A DNA stretch of 64,000 nt from assembly GCF_022539315.1 (NCBI RefSeq), contig NC_066333.1:992001-1056000 (forward strand), given 5' to 3'. This DNA comes from Serinus canaria (taxonomy: Eukaryota > Chordata > Aves > Passeriformes > Fringillidae). Both the position numbers and the translations under genes were made by a program. This document shows, in pieces, positions 11,621-22,488 of the stretch (its first letter is position 1; each line of letters opens with the position of its first letter). Under the pieces are notes generated by a model. The model did not search any database and had not been told where the DNA came from. It was given only the letters and a program-made list of their open reading frames with translations.

Positions 11621-12094
11621 AGAGCCATACCCAGGCTCGGGGGCTGTTCTGGGGTGGGTTCTGATATGGGGCAGGGGCCATCCCAGGAATGGTGTGGGGC
11701 ACTGGAGGCACAAATGGAGCAGGCAGCGATGTCTGCCTGTCCAGCTGCTCATGGAGCACTGTCTGGGCTCGGCCCTTGAGGGTCAGCGACAGGGACAGAG
11801 CTGGGGGTGTCCCACAGATCCCCCAGTGCCCCTGGAGCTGCTGCAGTAGGTGGGCACTGAGCTGGGCACGGCTGGCCTGGAGCAGCCCTGGAGAGCTGGA
11901 AGCACCCGTGTGGGAGCAGGGCACAGAAGGGTTGGCAGCTGGGAACCCAGAACAATCCTTCACCGGACAAACCAGCTCCTAGTCCTATTTTTATGCCGTG
12001 GTAGGAGCGTGCCCTGCAATTTCCAGGGAGGCTCTTGCAGGGAGAGAGACATCAAGCAGGAGAAGGAAAAAGGCAAAAGCCGGAGGGAGGCAGG

Positions 12095-12275
12095 GCTGGG
12101 AGGATGAGTTACAGCAGAGACTGAGGGAATCTCATTTGTATGGCCTAGAAAGGCAGCGCTGCAGGGGAACAGGATAACACTGTATAAATATCTAAAGGGC
12201 ACTTGTGTGAGGAAGGGGAAAAAAGTGACGCATGCAGCAGTCGTGGGAGGGACGCGATGGTCCGGAGCTGGGAAC
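12095..12275. other. Single-copy AT-rich block, possible regulatory element
   Basis: This non-repetitive stretch contains GAATCTCATTTGTATGGCC, a TATA-like GTATAAATATC near 12183 and CpG-containing GACGCATGC near 12227. It differs in composition from the GC-rich flanks. There is no transcript evidence, and a promoter role is only a possibility. Confidence 0.25.
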
Positions 12276-12574
12276 AGCTTCCCAAGGGAGCAGCGGGTTG
12301 CTGCAGCCTGGTGGGCAGGAGCAGGGAGGCTGCCAGGGCCTGCGTGGGGCTCCAGGGCACGAGCAGGAGGGAGCAGGAAGGAACAGCCTGGCACGAGCGG
12401 TTGGTGGTCCTGGCACAGCTGGGAGGCTGTGGTGACACTGTCCCCACAGCCCCAGCAGTGACCAGAGGTGACCAGATCTCTGACGTGCTGCCCCTGCTGG
12501 CTCAGCACAGAGCTCCAGGTGCTCTGGCAGAGCCTGACCTCTCCGTTCCCTCTGCCACCACAGCTTCCCAAAGG

Positions 12575-12890
12575 ATGGAATCACTAAGATTGGAGAAGCC
12601 CTCGGAGACCATTGAATTCCATCCTTAAGGCAGCACTGCCAAGGCCAGCACTAAGACAGGTTCCCAGGTGCCACATCCACACGGTTTTTGAACACTTCCA
12701 GGATGGTGACTCCACCACTGCCCCGGGCAGCTGTGCCAGTGCCTTTCTACGAAGAAATTTTCCCTAATACCGAATCCAAACCTTCCCTGGCACAGCCTGA
12801 GGACTGAGGCATCGGAAACCTGAATCCTTTCTAGCAGAGAAATTCCCTGCAGAATTCCAGCCTGAGGCTGACCCGCTTCCCCTTGGCCCT
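12575..12890 (-). mobile_element. CR1 LINE fragment, second subfamily
   Basis: The plus strand reads GAATCACTAAGATTGGAG, GAGACCATTGAATTCCATCC, CAGCACTGCCAAGGCCAGCA and GATGGTGACTCCACCACTGC. This is the CR1 subfamily tail that also occurs at 25.3 and 27.2 kb. It is moderately diverged. Confidence 0.82.
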
Positions 12891-13062
12891 GAGGAACCTG
12901 CCCAGGCTGGTTTTGGGCGTCCTTGGAGCACAGCCCCCAGGCTGGACAGGAACAACAGAACTGAGTGTGCTCCCATCCCTGTCTGCATTCCTGCCCCTCT
13001 CCTGGCTCTTCCCTGCAAATTCGAGCTGCTTTTCACATTCACATTTGCTTTTTCTTCTTCAA

Positions 13063-13094
13063 AATAAAAAAAAAAAAAATTAAAAAAAAAAAAG
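13063..13094. repeat. A-rich simple repeat
   Basis: Two runs of 13 and 12 A residues are separated by TTA or TT. The tract could be the poly(A) of a retrocopy, but no retrocopied gene was recognised upstream or downstream. Confidence 0.85.
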
Positions 13095-13479
13095 GCTTTT
13101 CTCTGTGCCGTTGCCATGTGCAAACCCACACAAACACCAGGAAAAGCCGGCGCCGGCTCCGCAGAGCCCGTGCCCGCAGAGCCCCTGTCACAGGCAGAGC
13201 CGGGAAACAGGAGAAAAATAGATTTTCCCTTCAGCCCTTCCAGACACATGACTGAGCCTTATTATAGCAATAACAGGCACAGGGGGTTCGCAGAGGCTGT
13301 CCCTGTGTGTTCCTCCCCTCGCTGCTGAGCCCCTTCCCTCCCCAGAGAAGGAAGGTGGGGCAGGTTCTGTGCCAGCTGCCCCAGCGCTCAGCAGAGCTCG
13401 GGAAGGATTCCCGGGCTCAGGAATCCCTCAGGCTCCAGCGGGAGGGAAGCCATGGTGGAGAGCTCCATCAGGAGATGCT

Positions 13480-13885
13480 GCTCCTGAGGAGCATGGTGGG
13501 GGGTGTTCAGCTTGAAGAAGGGAAATATCCAGGGAGAGCTCAGAGCCTCTTCCAGTGCCCAAAGGGGCTCCAGGATAGCTGGAGAGGGACTGGGGACAAG
13601 CGCCTGGAATGCCAGGACAAGGAGGAATGGCTTCCCACTGCCAGAGGGCAGGGATAGATGGGATTTTGGGAGGGAATTCTCCCCTCTGGGGGTGGGCAGG
13701 CCCTGGCACAGAGTGCCCAGAGCAGCTGCGGCTGCTCCTGGATCCCTGGCAGTTCCCAAGGCCAGGTTGGACACTGGGGCTTGGAGGAACCTGGGACAGT
13801 GGAAGGTGTCCCTGCCCTGGCAGGGAGTGGCACTGGATGAGCTTTAATATCCCTTCCAACACAAGCCATTTTAGGATTTACCTAG
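13480..13885 (+). mobile_element. CR1 LINE 3'-end fragment, sense orientation
   Basis: The sense CR1 blocks appear in order: CTCAGAGCCTCTTCCAGTGC, GGAATGGCTTCCCACTGCC, CCTGGCACAGAGTGCCCAG, GGACAGTGGAAGGTGTCCC and TCCCTTCCAACACAAGCC. The copy is 5'-truncated and is closely similar to the one at 15.9 kb. Confidence 0.87.
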
Positions 13886-14639
13886 GATTCCCAGCTGTTT
13901 AGCTGGCTCTGAGCCTGGTGCATGTTCCTGAGCCCCCAGTTTGCAACAACACAGCACAAACCACAGACTATGTGTGTGCTGGCACTGGCAGCCCTTCCTC
14001 CTCCTCCACGACTTCCTCCTCCTCCTCCTCCTTCTCCATCTCCATCACCATCTCCTTCTCCTTCCCCTCTTTGTCCTCCATCCCTGCCCACCAGCCCAGC
14101 TCTGGGGGACCATGGGCACACACTGCCAGGGACAGGAGCTCCAGCAGATCAGCCTTTGGGATGATCATCCCCTATGAACTTATCTCCAGAGGCTGGAAAA
14201 CACCAGATATCAGCACATCCAGATATGCCCATCTGTAATGACCCAGGCTCCTGGGAGCTGCTGCCCCTGGAACTCCTGCCCAGCCAGCTGTAGGTCATCA
14301 TGGAAACCACATCTGTCACTCATTTCTCCCCAGGCCTGTTAAACAGCCCAGGTCACCCCAGCCTTCCCCACTGGGCTGTGTGCCCACCCCGGATTTCACT
14401 CTCCCCTCTGCTTTGGTGCCATTGGACCCTCAAAGAGCAGCTGGGGTGGCTCCTTTGCCAGCAGCCAGGGAAGGGGGAGCACCCTGGAGCTTGGGCAGGG
14501 CAGAGAGCTCCCAGCCCACTGCTGAAGAGACCAGCAGTGACAACAGAAGGACACAGGGCCGCTGTCACTGCTCACTGAATGCAGGCACATCCATCCAGTG
14601 AAGTGTGGATATCACAGCTGGGAAGGGCAGTCCGTGTGC
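13886..14639. other. Unassigned DNA with a CTC-rich pyrimidine tract
   Basis: Positions about 13992-14065 are a CTC/CCATCT-rich pyrimidine tract, a trinucleotide-like degenerate microsatellite. On either strand it yields poly-Ser or poly-Glu-like frames that are not credible proteins. Nothing else was recognised. Confidence 0.6.
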
Positions 14640-15333
14640 CCTGTCTGTGTCTGTGTGTCCTGTCTGTGTGCCCTGTCTGTGTGTCTGTGTGCCCTGTCTG
14701 TGTGTCCTGTCTGTGTGCCCTGTCTGTGTCTGTGTGTCCTGTCTGTGTGCCCTGTCTGTGTGTCTGTGTGTCCTGTCTGTGTCTGTGTGCCCTGTCTGTG
14801 TCTGTGTCCTGTCTGTGTGCCCTGTCTGTGTGTCTGTGTGTCTGTGTGCCCTGTCTGTGTGTCCTGTCTGTGTGCCCTGTCTGTGTCTGTGTGTCCTGTC
14901 TGTGTGCCCTGTCTGTGTGTCTGTGTGTCCTGTCTGTGTCTGTGTGCCCTGTCTGTGTCTGTGTCCTGTCTGTGTGCCCTGTCTGTGTGTCTGTGTGTCT
15001 GTGTGCCCTGTGTCTGTGTGTCCTGTCTGTGTCTGTGTGCCCTGTGTGCTCTGTCTGTGTCTGTGTGTCCTGTCTGTGTGCCCTGTCTGTGTGTCTGTGT
15101 GTCCTGTCTGTGTCTGTGTGTCCTGTCCGTCCTGTCCATGTGCCTTGTGTGTGTGCCTTGTCTGTGTGTGTGTGCCCTGTCTGTGTGTCTGTGTGCCCTG
15201 CCTGTCTGTGTGTCCTGTCTGTGTCCGTGTGCCCTGTCTGTGTCTGTGTGCCCTGTCTGTGTGTCTGTGTGTCCTGTCTGTGTCCGTGTGCCCTGTCTGT
15301 GTCTGTCTGTGTGTCCTGTCTGTGTCTGTGTGC
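14640..15333. repeat. TGTCTG/TGCCCTG minisatellite array, about 694 bp
   Basis: The array mixes CTGTGTGCCCTGT, CTGTGTGTCCTGT and CTGTGTCTGTG words. Order is not random: a composite unit repeats at 157 bp, shown by GTCCTG at 14704 and 14861 and by CCC at 14790 and 14947. A degraded third copy follows. The alternating TG/CA character favours Z-DNA, and the absence of stops creates spurious frames of several hundred codons on both strands (VCPVCV and DTQTGHT repeats). Confidence 0.96.
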
Positions 15334-15454
15334 CCAGGCTCCCCTCGGGCCCTGTGGCACCAGGACTCAGAGCTGTGCCCTCACTGCCCTTCCCCCCCTC
15401 CTGGGGGCTCCTGGGAACAGAGCCAGGGCAGCACATGCTGGGCACTAGAGAACC

Positions 15455-15645
15455 ACAGGAGCCCAGAATGTTTTGGGTGGGAAGGGATCTTAAAAATGAT
15501 CTTGTTCCACCCCTGCCATGGGCACAGACACCTTCCACCAGGCTGGATGGGTCTTGGAGCCCCATCCAGCCTGGCCATGGACACTTCCAGGGATCCAGGG
15601 GCAGTCACAGCTGCTCTGGGCACCCTGTGCCAGGGCCTCACCAGC
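15455..15645 (-). mobile_element. CR1 LINE 3'-end fragment
   Basis: The plus strand begins GAGCCCAGAATGTTTTGGGT and continues with CCTGCCATGGGCACAGACAC, CCATCCAGCCTGGCCATGG and CACCCTGTGCCAGGGCCTC. It abuts the minisatellite block. Confidence 0.85.
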
Positions 15646-15899
15646 TGGGCACAGCTCCTGCCCTGCCCAGGGCACCCAGCCCTGCTCAGCACAGCTCTGC
15701 AGGGCTGGTGCGAGGCCACAGACCTGAGCAGGAGGCTCTTACAAGGTCACTGCAGAGGGTGTGGGGCAGGGGAAAATGAGGAACCACCCCCAGTGTGGGT
15801 CCATTGGGGATCAGCTGGACCCACAATGTTTCTCTTGGTTGCACATGAAGGCCTTCACCACCTCATTCCCAGAGCCAGCTCACTCAGAGTCCCTCACTA

Positions 15900-16310
15900 T
15901 GGAGCCAGGCTGGGAGAGCTGAGGATGTTCAGACTGGGGACAAGAAGGCTCCAGGGAGAGCTCAGAGCCCCTGCCAGTGCCCAAAGGGGCTCCAGGAGAG
16001 CTGGAGAGAGACTGGGGACAAAGGGCCTGCAAGGACAGCACACAGGGAATGGCTTCCCACTGCCAGAGGGCAGGGTTGGATGGGATATTGGGAAGGAATT
16101 GTGCCCTGGGAGGGAGGTGAGGCCCTGGCACAGGGTACCCAGAGCAGCTGTGGCTGCCCCTGGATCCCTGGCAGTGCCCAAGGTCAGGCTGGATTGGACC
16201 TGGAGCAGCCTGGGACAGTGGAAGGTGTCCCTGCCATGGCAGGGGTGGCACTGGATGGGATTTAATGTCCCTTCCAACCCAAACCATTTGGGGATCCCAT
16301 AATTCCCAAT
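15900..16310 (+). mobile_element. CR1 LINE 3'-end fragment, sense orientation
   Basis: The sense blocks are GCCAGGCTGGGAGAGCTGAG, GGAATGGCTTCCCACTGCC, CTGGCACAGGGTACCCAG, GGACAGTGGAAGGTGTCCC and CCCTTCCAACCCAAACCATT. It lies about 250 bp from the antisense copy at 15455, so the two form a tail-to-tail inverted CR1 pair. Confidence 0.88.
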
Positions 16311-17554
16311 TCTCCACTTTCCTTCACCACTCCTCCACAACTTTAACTCTTTCAGCCAAGCTGAAAAAGAGGGGAGTGAGTGACCCCAGGTGGTTGCAGC
16401 CCCCTGTGCTGTGCCAGGGCTGTGGCTGTGCCTGCTGGGGGAGGTGGGGCACTCCTGGTGGCATTGGGGCACTGCCAGGGCTCAGGGCCAGCTGTGCAGG
16501 GCAGAGGGGAGTGGAGGGTGAGGGGTGGATGCTCAAGGATATCTCCCAGAAAGGGGTGATGCAGGACAAAGGGATCAGCCCCAGGGAGCCCTTCCAGGGG
16601 GGCTTTTCTCCAGGACAGCTGCTTTTCCCCAGGAGACACCAGCCAGAGGAGCAGCTGTGGCTCCTCCAGAGCTGGGGCTGCAGCTGAATCCCTGCCCAGA
16701 TGCCTCCTGGGTCAGGAAGGATTTGTCCTGCTCCCAGGCCTGTCCTGAAGCACAAGCAAAGCCCTTGGGTGTGCTTGGCAGAGGCTCCTCAGCCAAGGAC
16801 ATGCTAAAGTGGCCAGGATCGGGATCCTCCCATTCCAGCCCAGACTGGCTTTGGCTCCTGGCAGGGATTTAGCTGCAGCCCCAGCCCTGGGGGAGCCTTC
16901 CCAGCATCTGCAGGGATCCCCTGCACAGAGCACCCCGGGGTGCAGGACGGCGGTGCTGGCCCCTGCTGAGGTTCTCCTGAGCCCTGGCATGGGGTCAGGG
17001 CACTGCTGGGACTGTTCCTGAGCCAGCACATCCCACACTGCATGTCTCTGCAGAGCAGATGGAAGGAAAGGAGCTCCAGGAGAGATCCAAGCACAGAACT
17101 CCGTGCCAGCCTGCCCTGCTCCCTGGGAGCGAGCCCTGAGGGGCTGAGCTGGGCCACCATGGCCCCAATGCCTGCACAAGGTGCTGGCTCTGCATCAGGA
17201 CCATGGAGGAAGCTCCAGCTCTTCCCTGCCATGAAGGATCCGGTCTTTGTCACCCTCAGGTGACAAGGAAGAGCCCTTGCAGGGCGTCCAGGGCATGACT
17301 GCTCCACTCACAGCTCCTCTCCAGACCAAAGTGCTGCTCCCAGCCCAGCACATCGCCCATCCCAGGGGCTGCCAGGCACTGAACAGGGGAACAGCCTGTC
17401 CCCAGCCTGTCCCCAGCATGTCTCTGTGTCCCAGTGCTCAGCCTGGGCAGGGGAGACATCAGCTCCCACCTCCCACCTCCCCCCACCTCTGGGGCCAGAG
17501 GGATGTGTTCTTTTCCTGCCCCAATGTCTTTCCCTGGCTGTGTCCATGGCCCCC

Positions 17555-17619
17555 AACCCTGTGCTACCCCACGTCCCCTGTGCCACCCCACGTCCCCTGT
17601 GCCACCCCATGTCCCCTGT
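17555..17619. repeat. 19-bp minisatellite, about 3 copies
   Basis: GCCACCCCACGTCCCCTGT-type units recur at exactly 19-bp spacing (17572, 17591, 17610). Confidence 0.9.
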
Positions 17620-18610
17620 CCTCACAGCCAGACCGGAGGTGAGCGCTGAGGGTGGGCACAGAGCCCATCCAGGAGGGGCTGTTGGAGCACTAATTAGATC
17701 CCAGGAAACCTCCTGGACGGCAAAGCTCCAGCCCTGCCACCCCCTCAGGACATTGTCCATGCCTGGGTTGCTGCTTGATTCCCATCTCCATAATTCACCC
17801 GGATCCTTGGGAGCGGCTCTGGCGGGCTCAGCTCACGGCTCACCGGGTCTGATCCCCACTGCAGCGGCGCTGCCGAGGCCAGCGTGGCACAGGGGGGACA
17901 CAGGGATGCTCCCGGGCACCGATTCCCCATCCAGCCCATCAGGTGTTCCCAACCTGCTCTCCTCTTCCTCCCTCACCCCAGCACAGCAGCACTGGGGCAT
18001 CCCAAAACCCACGGGAGGAAGAGGGGAGGAAGGCTGTTCCCTGGGCTGGGTGGGCTCAGAGTCCTGCGTCCCCTCGAGTCCCGGCTGGGGCCAGTGCAAG
18101 GCTCGGCGGGGCTGAGGACCCAAGGGAAGCTGGGATTTTGGATGAGGGGAGGGGACAGATCCCGCTCAGAGGTGTGGCACCTGGTGTCATCTACAGGGAC
18201 AACCCATCTACCCCGACCCGAGCCACGGGGACAGGTGGGCAGGACACCAGACACAGCCCTCCAAACATCCCGCATGCCTGGAGCCATCCTCGCTGTCACA
18301 CCTGCGGGATGGGCACAGGAACCACCCCTCACTGTCACACCTGCGGGATGGGCACAGTTGTGCCCGGGTCCCCACACGTGTTCCCTCAAGGCAGGTGCTA
18401 TCAGCCCCCCTTTCCTGCCCCTTTCCTGCCCCTTTCAGGGGTGCAGCTAGAGCTGAGCACGGAGCCCAGAACAGCTGGGGCACTGCTGCCACCCACTCCT
18501 CGGGCATCCCCCCGGCCCTCCAGCTGTGTGATGGGAGAGGGGAGCTGGGGGGATCCTAAACGCCCCCCAAGTGCCCCTCCACGGCCTGCCAGCCCTGGGT
18601 GTTGAGCAGG

Positions 18611-18663
18611 AGAGGTTTCAGAGGGGTTTCAGAGGGGTTTCAGAGAGGTTTCAGAGAGGTTTC
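18611..18663. repeat. 12-bp minisatellite, about 4-5 copies
   Basis: GGTTTCAGAGGG/GGTTTCAGAGAG units repeat every 12 bp. Since 12 is divisible by 3, the plus strand carries a short periodic frame of no evident function. Confidence 0.92.
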
Positions 18664-18954
18664 TGGAGAGCTCAGGGCCCGGAGAAGGACAGAGCCCTGG
18701 CTCAGGATGAGCCCAAGCATTCAGTGCTCCCTGTGCCTCTCCTGAGAGGCTGTGCCTCAGGAGAGCCAGCACTGCCACCCCCCTGAAGCCTCCTCAGCTT
18801 GAGAGGCTGCTGGAAAGGGCTTGAGCCACCAGCCAGGCCCCCAAGCTCTATTTGCCCCAGTCCCCAAGCCTGGCAGTGTCTGTGGGAAGCAGAGCCTGCT
18901 GTGGCTCCTCGGGCATTGCCAGCATGGAAAGGTGCTCTGCAGAGGCACTCAGAG

Positions 18955-19240
18955 CCCAAATTAGCCACACTGGGCTCAGTCTGAGATTCTGACAGCGGAT
19001 GCCAAATTTATTTCCAAACGCACTGTGGAAATGTCAGCGTGCTGGTCGGAAGGAATTGGGTACATGCTCCCTTTTAAATAGCACCAAGCATATGGGAGGA
19101 GGATGATTAGATTGCTTCCAAGCTGCCAAATTTCTTTGCTGCAGCTAAAAATCTTCTCCAAAATGTCCCAGCCCACAGTATTTCTCAGCACTGAAGTCTG
19201 CGCCGAGACTTTGCCATTGACAGTTGTGCTCTGAGCAGGA
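18955..19240. other. Conserved-looking non-coding block
   Basis: This single-copy, AT-richer block stands in GC-rich surroundings. It includes GCCAAATTTATTTCCAAACG, CTTTTAAATAGCACC and GGATGATTAGATTGC, and all frames are interrupted by stops. Its composition is typical of vertebrate conserved non-coding elements; conservation itself was not measured. Confidence 0.35.
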
Positions 19241-19379
19241 AAACACGGCCCTCCCGAGCCGTCCTGGGGGTCCCAGCTCCCCAGGGCTCTCCAAGGGGGG
19301 GCTTTGCCTCCTCTCAGAAGCTGGAGAAATTCCCCTCCTCCAAACGCACCCTTCGTGAGGGAGCAGAGCTCCTGATGTA

Positions 19380-19447
19380 GAATCACAGAATATTTTGGGT
19401 TGGGAGGGACCTTAAAGCTTATCTAGCTCCAGCCCCTGCCATGTACA
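19380..19447 (-). mobile_element. CR1 LINE 3'-end fragment (68 bp)
   Basis: The plus strand reads GAATCACAGAATATTTTGGG, then GGGAGGGACCTTAAAGC and CTAGCTCCAGCCCCTGCCAT. Only the extreme 3' end of CR1 is left. Confidence 0.85.
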
Positions 19448-21147
19448 TCCAGTCCAGAGGGACAACAGCAGCTCAGCAGCGCTGGCAAACCAGAAGAGCA
19501 GGGAAAGCCCCTTCACCTCCCTGGGCTTCCATGGAAATGTGTCCTGCAGTGTCCCCAGCAGTGGGACCCCAGTGCTCCAGCACAGGTCCCTGCAGCTCCA
19601 CTCTGACTCAGCCAGGTGACAGTACAGGTGACAGCACAGGAGGGAGCAGGGCATCCTCCACTGCCCAGGATGGGGCTCAGGCCTCCTACTAAGCAGGGTG
19701 TGGAGTCAACAAGGGTGGGAGGAGATGGGGATGTGCTCTGGGCTCCTTGCTCAACCCTGAATGTCCTGCCTGGGTCAAGACACCCAGAGCCCAGAAATTC
19801 CAAGGCATTCCCTCCAGATCACCCCACATCCCCTCTCAGCTCAGGGGGAAGCAATGGGAGTCACCACAGCCCATTTCCCCAGGATCAGCAGCCCAAAGCA
19901 CTGTGATATCCCTCAGCCCAGCCTCAGGAAAGGGGTGACCTTGGGATCACCCAAACCTTCCCTGCCCCATGGAGGGACTGAGGAGGGCACAAACAGCTGC
20001 TCTGGGCCTGGCAGGGAGTCCTTCTCCCCATGGGTGACACTGAAGCTTCTGCAAGGAGCAGTGTGTGGTGGCCTTCCTAGGAAAGGATATGACTGACAAC
20101 CCCAGACCCAGGGATGGTTTCCTCTCCCACCCAGCCTGTGGGAATTCCTGCAATTCCTGCCAGTCCTGTGGGAATTCCTGGTTCACAAGGACCAGACACA
20201 CACTGTCCCTCCAAAACCAACCTCCATCTGCCACCCTCACTCTCCCAGCAAGACCTGAGGGCACCAGGAGCCGTGTCCTGCCTTCAGATGTGGGACTGAC
20301 CGGTGACACCTTGGGGCTCTTCCTCCTGCCAAACACCCACCCACAGATCACACATGGATCTGCTGGATCTCAGACTCCAAACTCCCTGTCCTACACACGC
20401 ACTGCCTCCCCATAGTGCTCTCCATGCCCAGAATGCCAAAAAAGGCACTCAGTGATGCCAGATATGCCAGCTGTGCCACGCTGTCCCTGCTCAGTGGCCG
20501 AGGGAATGCAGCTCTGGAAGGAGACAGAAGCCCCAAACCAGCAGGGAGCAGAGCATCACCTCCACAGTCCCCGGGCAGAGCCCTGTCCTCCGTGCACAGT
20601 GCCCAGAGGGCCTCCATGGTCCCTCCTGAAAGGGAGAGGGTGCCAGAGGCAGGACTGGCCCAGGGGGTGGCACAGGGCAGGGCAGGGCCGTGGAGCCCAG
20701 CCCGTGGGAGCGCAGCCACTCCCGGCTCCGCTCGCTGCCCACGCTGCCGCGTGGTGGGTGGGAGGTTTCCTCTGCATTGCAAATCCCTTCTGTATGAGTG
20801 CTGCAGTGCTGCCTGGGAGGAAAACAACCCCTCTGGAATGAGCCCAGGGGTCTGGAGCAGCACCAGCACCTCCTCCTGCCCCAGGCAGGCCTTGGTTCCC
20901 TTCCCAGGGTGCCTGGCTCAGGAGATAAAGCCAAAGCTTCCCTGGCAGGCAGCCTGGTGGGAGCAGCACCAGCCGTTCCCATTTCCCTGTGCTTGCTTCT
21001 GGCACAGATAGCCCCAGCTGAGCTCTCCCTCCAGACCTAGGAAGTGGGAGGAGGAGGAGAAGGCGAAGGGAAGAAGGCTCCCTCGTCTGCAGCAGCTGGC
21101 TGGAAGCGGGACAAGGGCTTTGGGAAGGGTGGAGCATCCCTCGGAGC
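19448..21147. other. Unassigned GC-rich DNA
   Basis: No recognised repeat, RNA or exon. GTGGGAATTCCTG is duplicated near 20130 and 20168. Open frames of up to about 200 codons at 20.4-21.1 kb occur on both strands and overlap each other, which argues for compositional origin. Confidence 0.35.
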
Positions 21148-21152
21148 ATGGG

Positions 21153-21454
21153 TGTCATGATTTGAGAAGAAGTCAGTTTTTTGAGATGCTGTAGTTAAAC
21201 TAATAGGTGCTCAGATTTGAATATTAGTACTTGGTGTGGCCACTGAAAACATGGATACCCCTCTGAGAACACAAGAAAGTTAAAAGTTGAGAACTCTTGG
21301 GGGAAGCTCTCTCTTGGTTCATAAAGTTTTTTCCCCTTTATTCCTAAGCTAGAACCCTGCTTTGCTCTATTTCTAATCACATCTCACAGCAAACACCAAA
21401 GAAAAAATATTTTCATAAAAAGCACCAGCATTGCGCCAAAGTCAAACCATGACA
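21153..21454 (-). mobile_element. Solo LTR of an endogenous retrovirus-like element, 302 bp
   Basis: On the minus strand the element begins TGTCATGGTTTGAC and ends TCAAATCATGACA. The termini are the TG...CA of LTRs and form a 13-bp imperfect inverted repeat. Flanking 5-mers are ATGGG (21148-21152) and ACGGG (21455-21459), a target duplication with one mismatch. Minus-strand AATAAA near 21340 fits a polyadenylation signal, which sets the orientation. No internal retroviral sequence adjoins it, so it is a solo LTR. A small inverted-repeat DNA transposon is the alternative, but TG...CA ends and a 5-bp duplication favour an LTR. The family name was not determined. Confidence 0.8.
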
Positions 21455-21459
21455 ACGGG

Positions 21460-22408
21460 CCAGGTGCTGCGGGGGTTCTGGGCCACGGGGACATGGATCC
21501 AGGTCTGGGGGTGGGGACTGGGGGTGGGGGCATCTGTTCCATTTTGCATCTGCTGTTGGGCAAGCTGTTCACCTGCACAGGGCAGGGTGAGTGCTAGGCC
21601 CCAGGAGCAGGGCTGCCCCTTCCCAGAGCTGTGATTCCATGCTGGAAGACATCCACTGCCAGTCTCAGCCTACTGATGCATCCCCACACTGCCAGCCCCT
21701 GGCAGCTCATTCTCCTCCCAGACTCATGGCACTGCTGGGCTGGGGAGATCTTCCCAGAACCCACAGAGAAACAACCCCCACATCTGCTGGTGCACAAGAT
21801 CCCCCATTACCAGGGCTTTGGGAGCCACCTGAATATTTGGCACAACTCTCCAGGAAGACAGAGACTGGATTTGTGTTCCTCAGGACTGGTGGATGGAGGA
21901 ATCCAGGGACAGTGTCCTCCTTTATAGGGGGTTCAGCCCAGGGCAGGAGCACTGTGGACCCCAGATTCAGGAAATGCAGGGAGCCCCTCAGGAGGAGATC
22001 TGCCCCTAAAATCCATGGCTCTTCCTGCTCTGGGCACTGGGATGCCGAGCAAAGGGGATGCAGGGAGGGAGGGGGGTGCCTCTCACAAGTTACAGAAAAT
22101 TCCTGTAAGCTTGGCCCAGCCCACCCATTCCTAGTGGGAATGTTCATGCTGATGAGAGCTGAGGAGGAGGAAGAATAAAACATCAAACCCTAAAAACAAG
22201 GACAGCAACCCCTGGTAACAGAGCCATGTCTGGGACGGGGTCCTGGGGAGGATTCCAGGCACCAAAGCTTCAGGGAAGAAACCCTGAGGGATGAGTGGGG
22301 TCAGATCCACCTGCCCTCAGTGGCGCCTGTGGGTCTGGCTCTGCCCCATCTTCCCACCACAGTATCCGCCAACACACCTTGCTGGATTTAGGCAGCTCTT
22401 TAGGATAA
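21460..22408. other. Unassigned DNA
   Basis: No recognised repeats or exon signals. Overlapping open frames of up to about 195 codons on both strands are not credible as genes, as they lack splice context. Confidence 0.35.
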
Positions 22409-22488
22409 ATCCATCCATCCATCCATCCATCCATCCATCCATCCATCCATCCATCCATCCATCCATCCATCCATCATCTATCCATCCC
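22409..22488. repeat. (ATCC)n tetranucleotide microsatellite
   Basis: It is perfect CATC stepping to about 22474, then imperfect (CATCTATCC). It is a second array of the same motif as at 5887. Confidence 0.96.

Larger units (their letters stand above)
16311..18954. other. Unassigned GC-rich DNA
   Basis: Besides the two small minisatellites listed separately, there is a two-copy repeat near 18293-18358 in which CACACCTGCGGGATGGGCAC occurs twice. No exon was supported. Frames of up to about 230 codons near 17.4-18.6 kb lack splice sites and look compositional. Confidence 0.35.

Noticed and set aside
14605..16302. Longest open frame of the window (565 codons, plus strand)
   Set aside because: It runs through the TG-rich minisatellite and then through sense and antisense CR1 sequence. 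The Cys/Val-rich repeats are translated TGTCTG words, not a protein.
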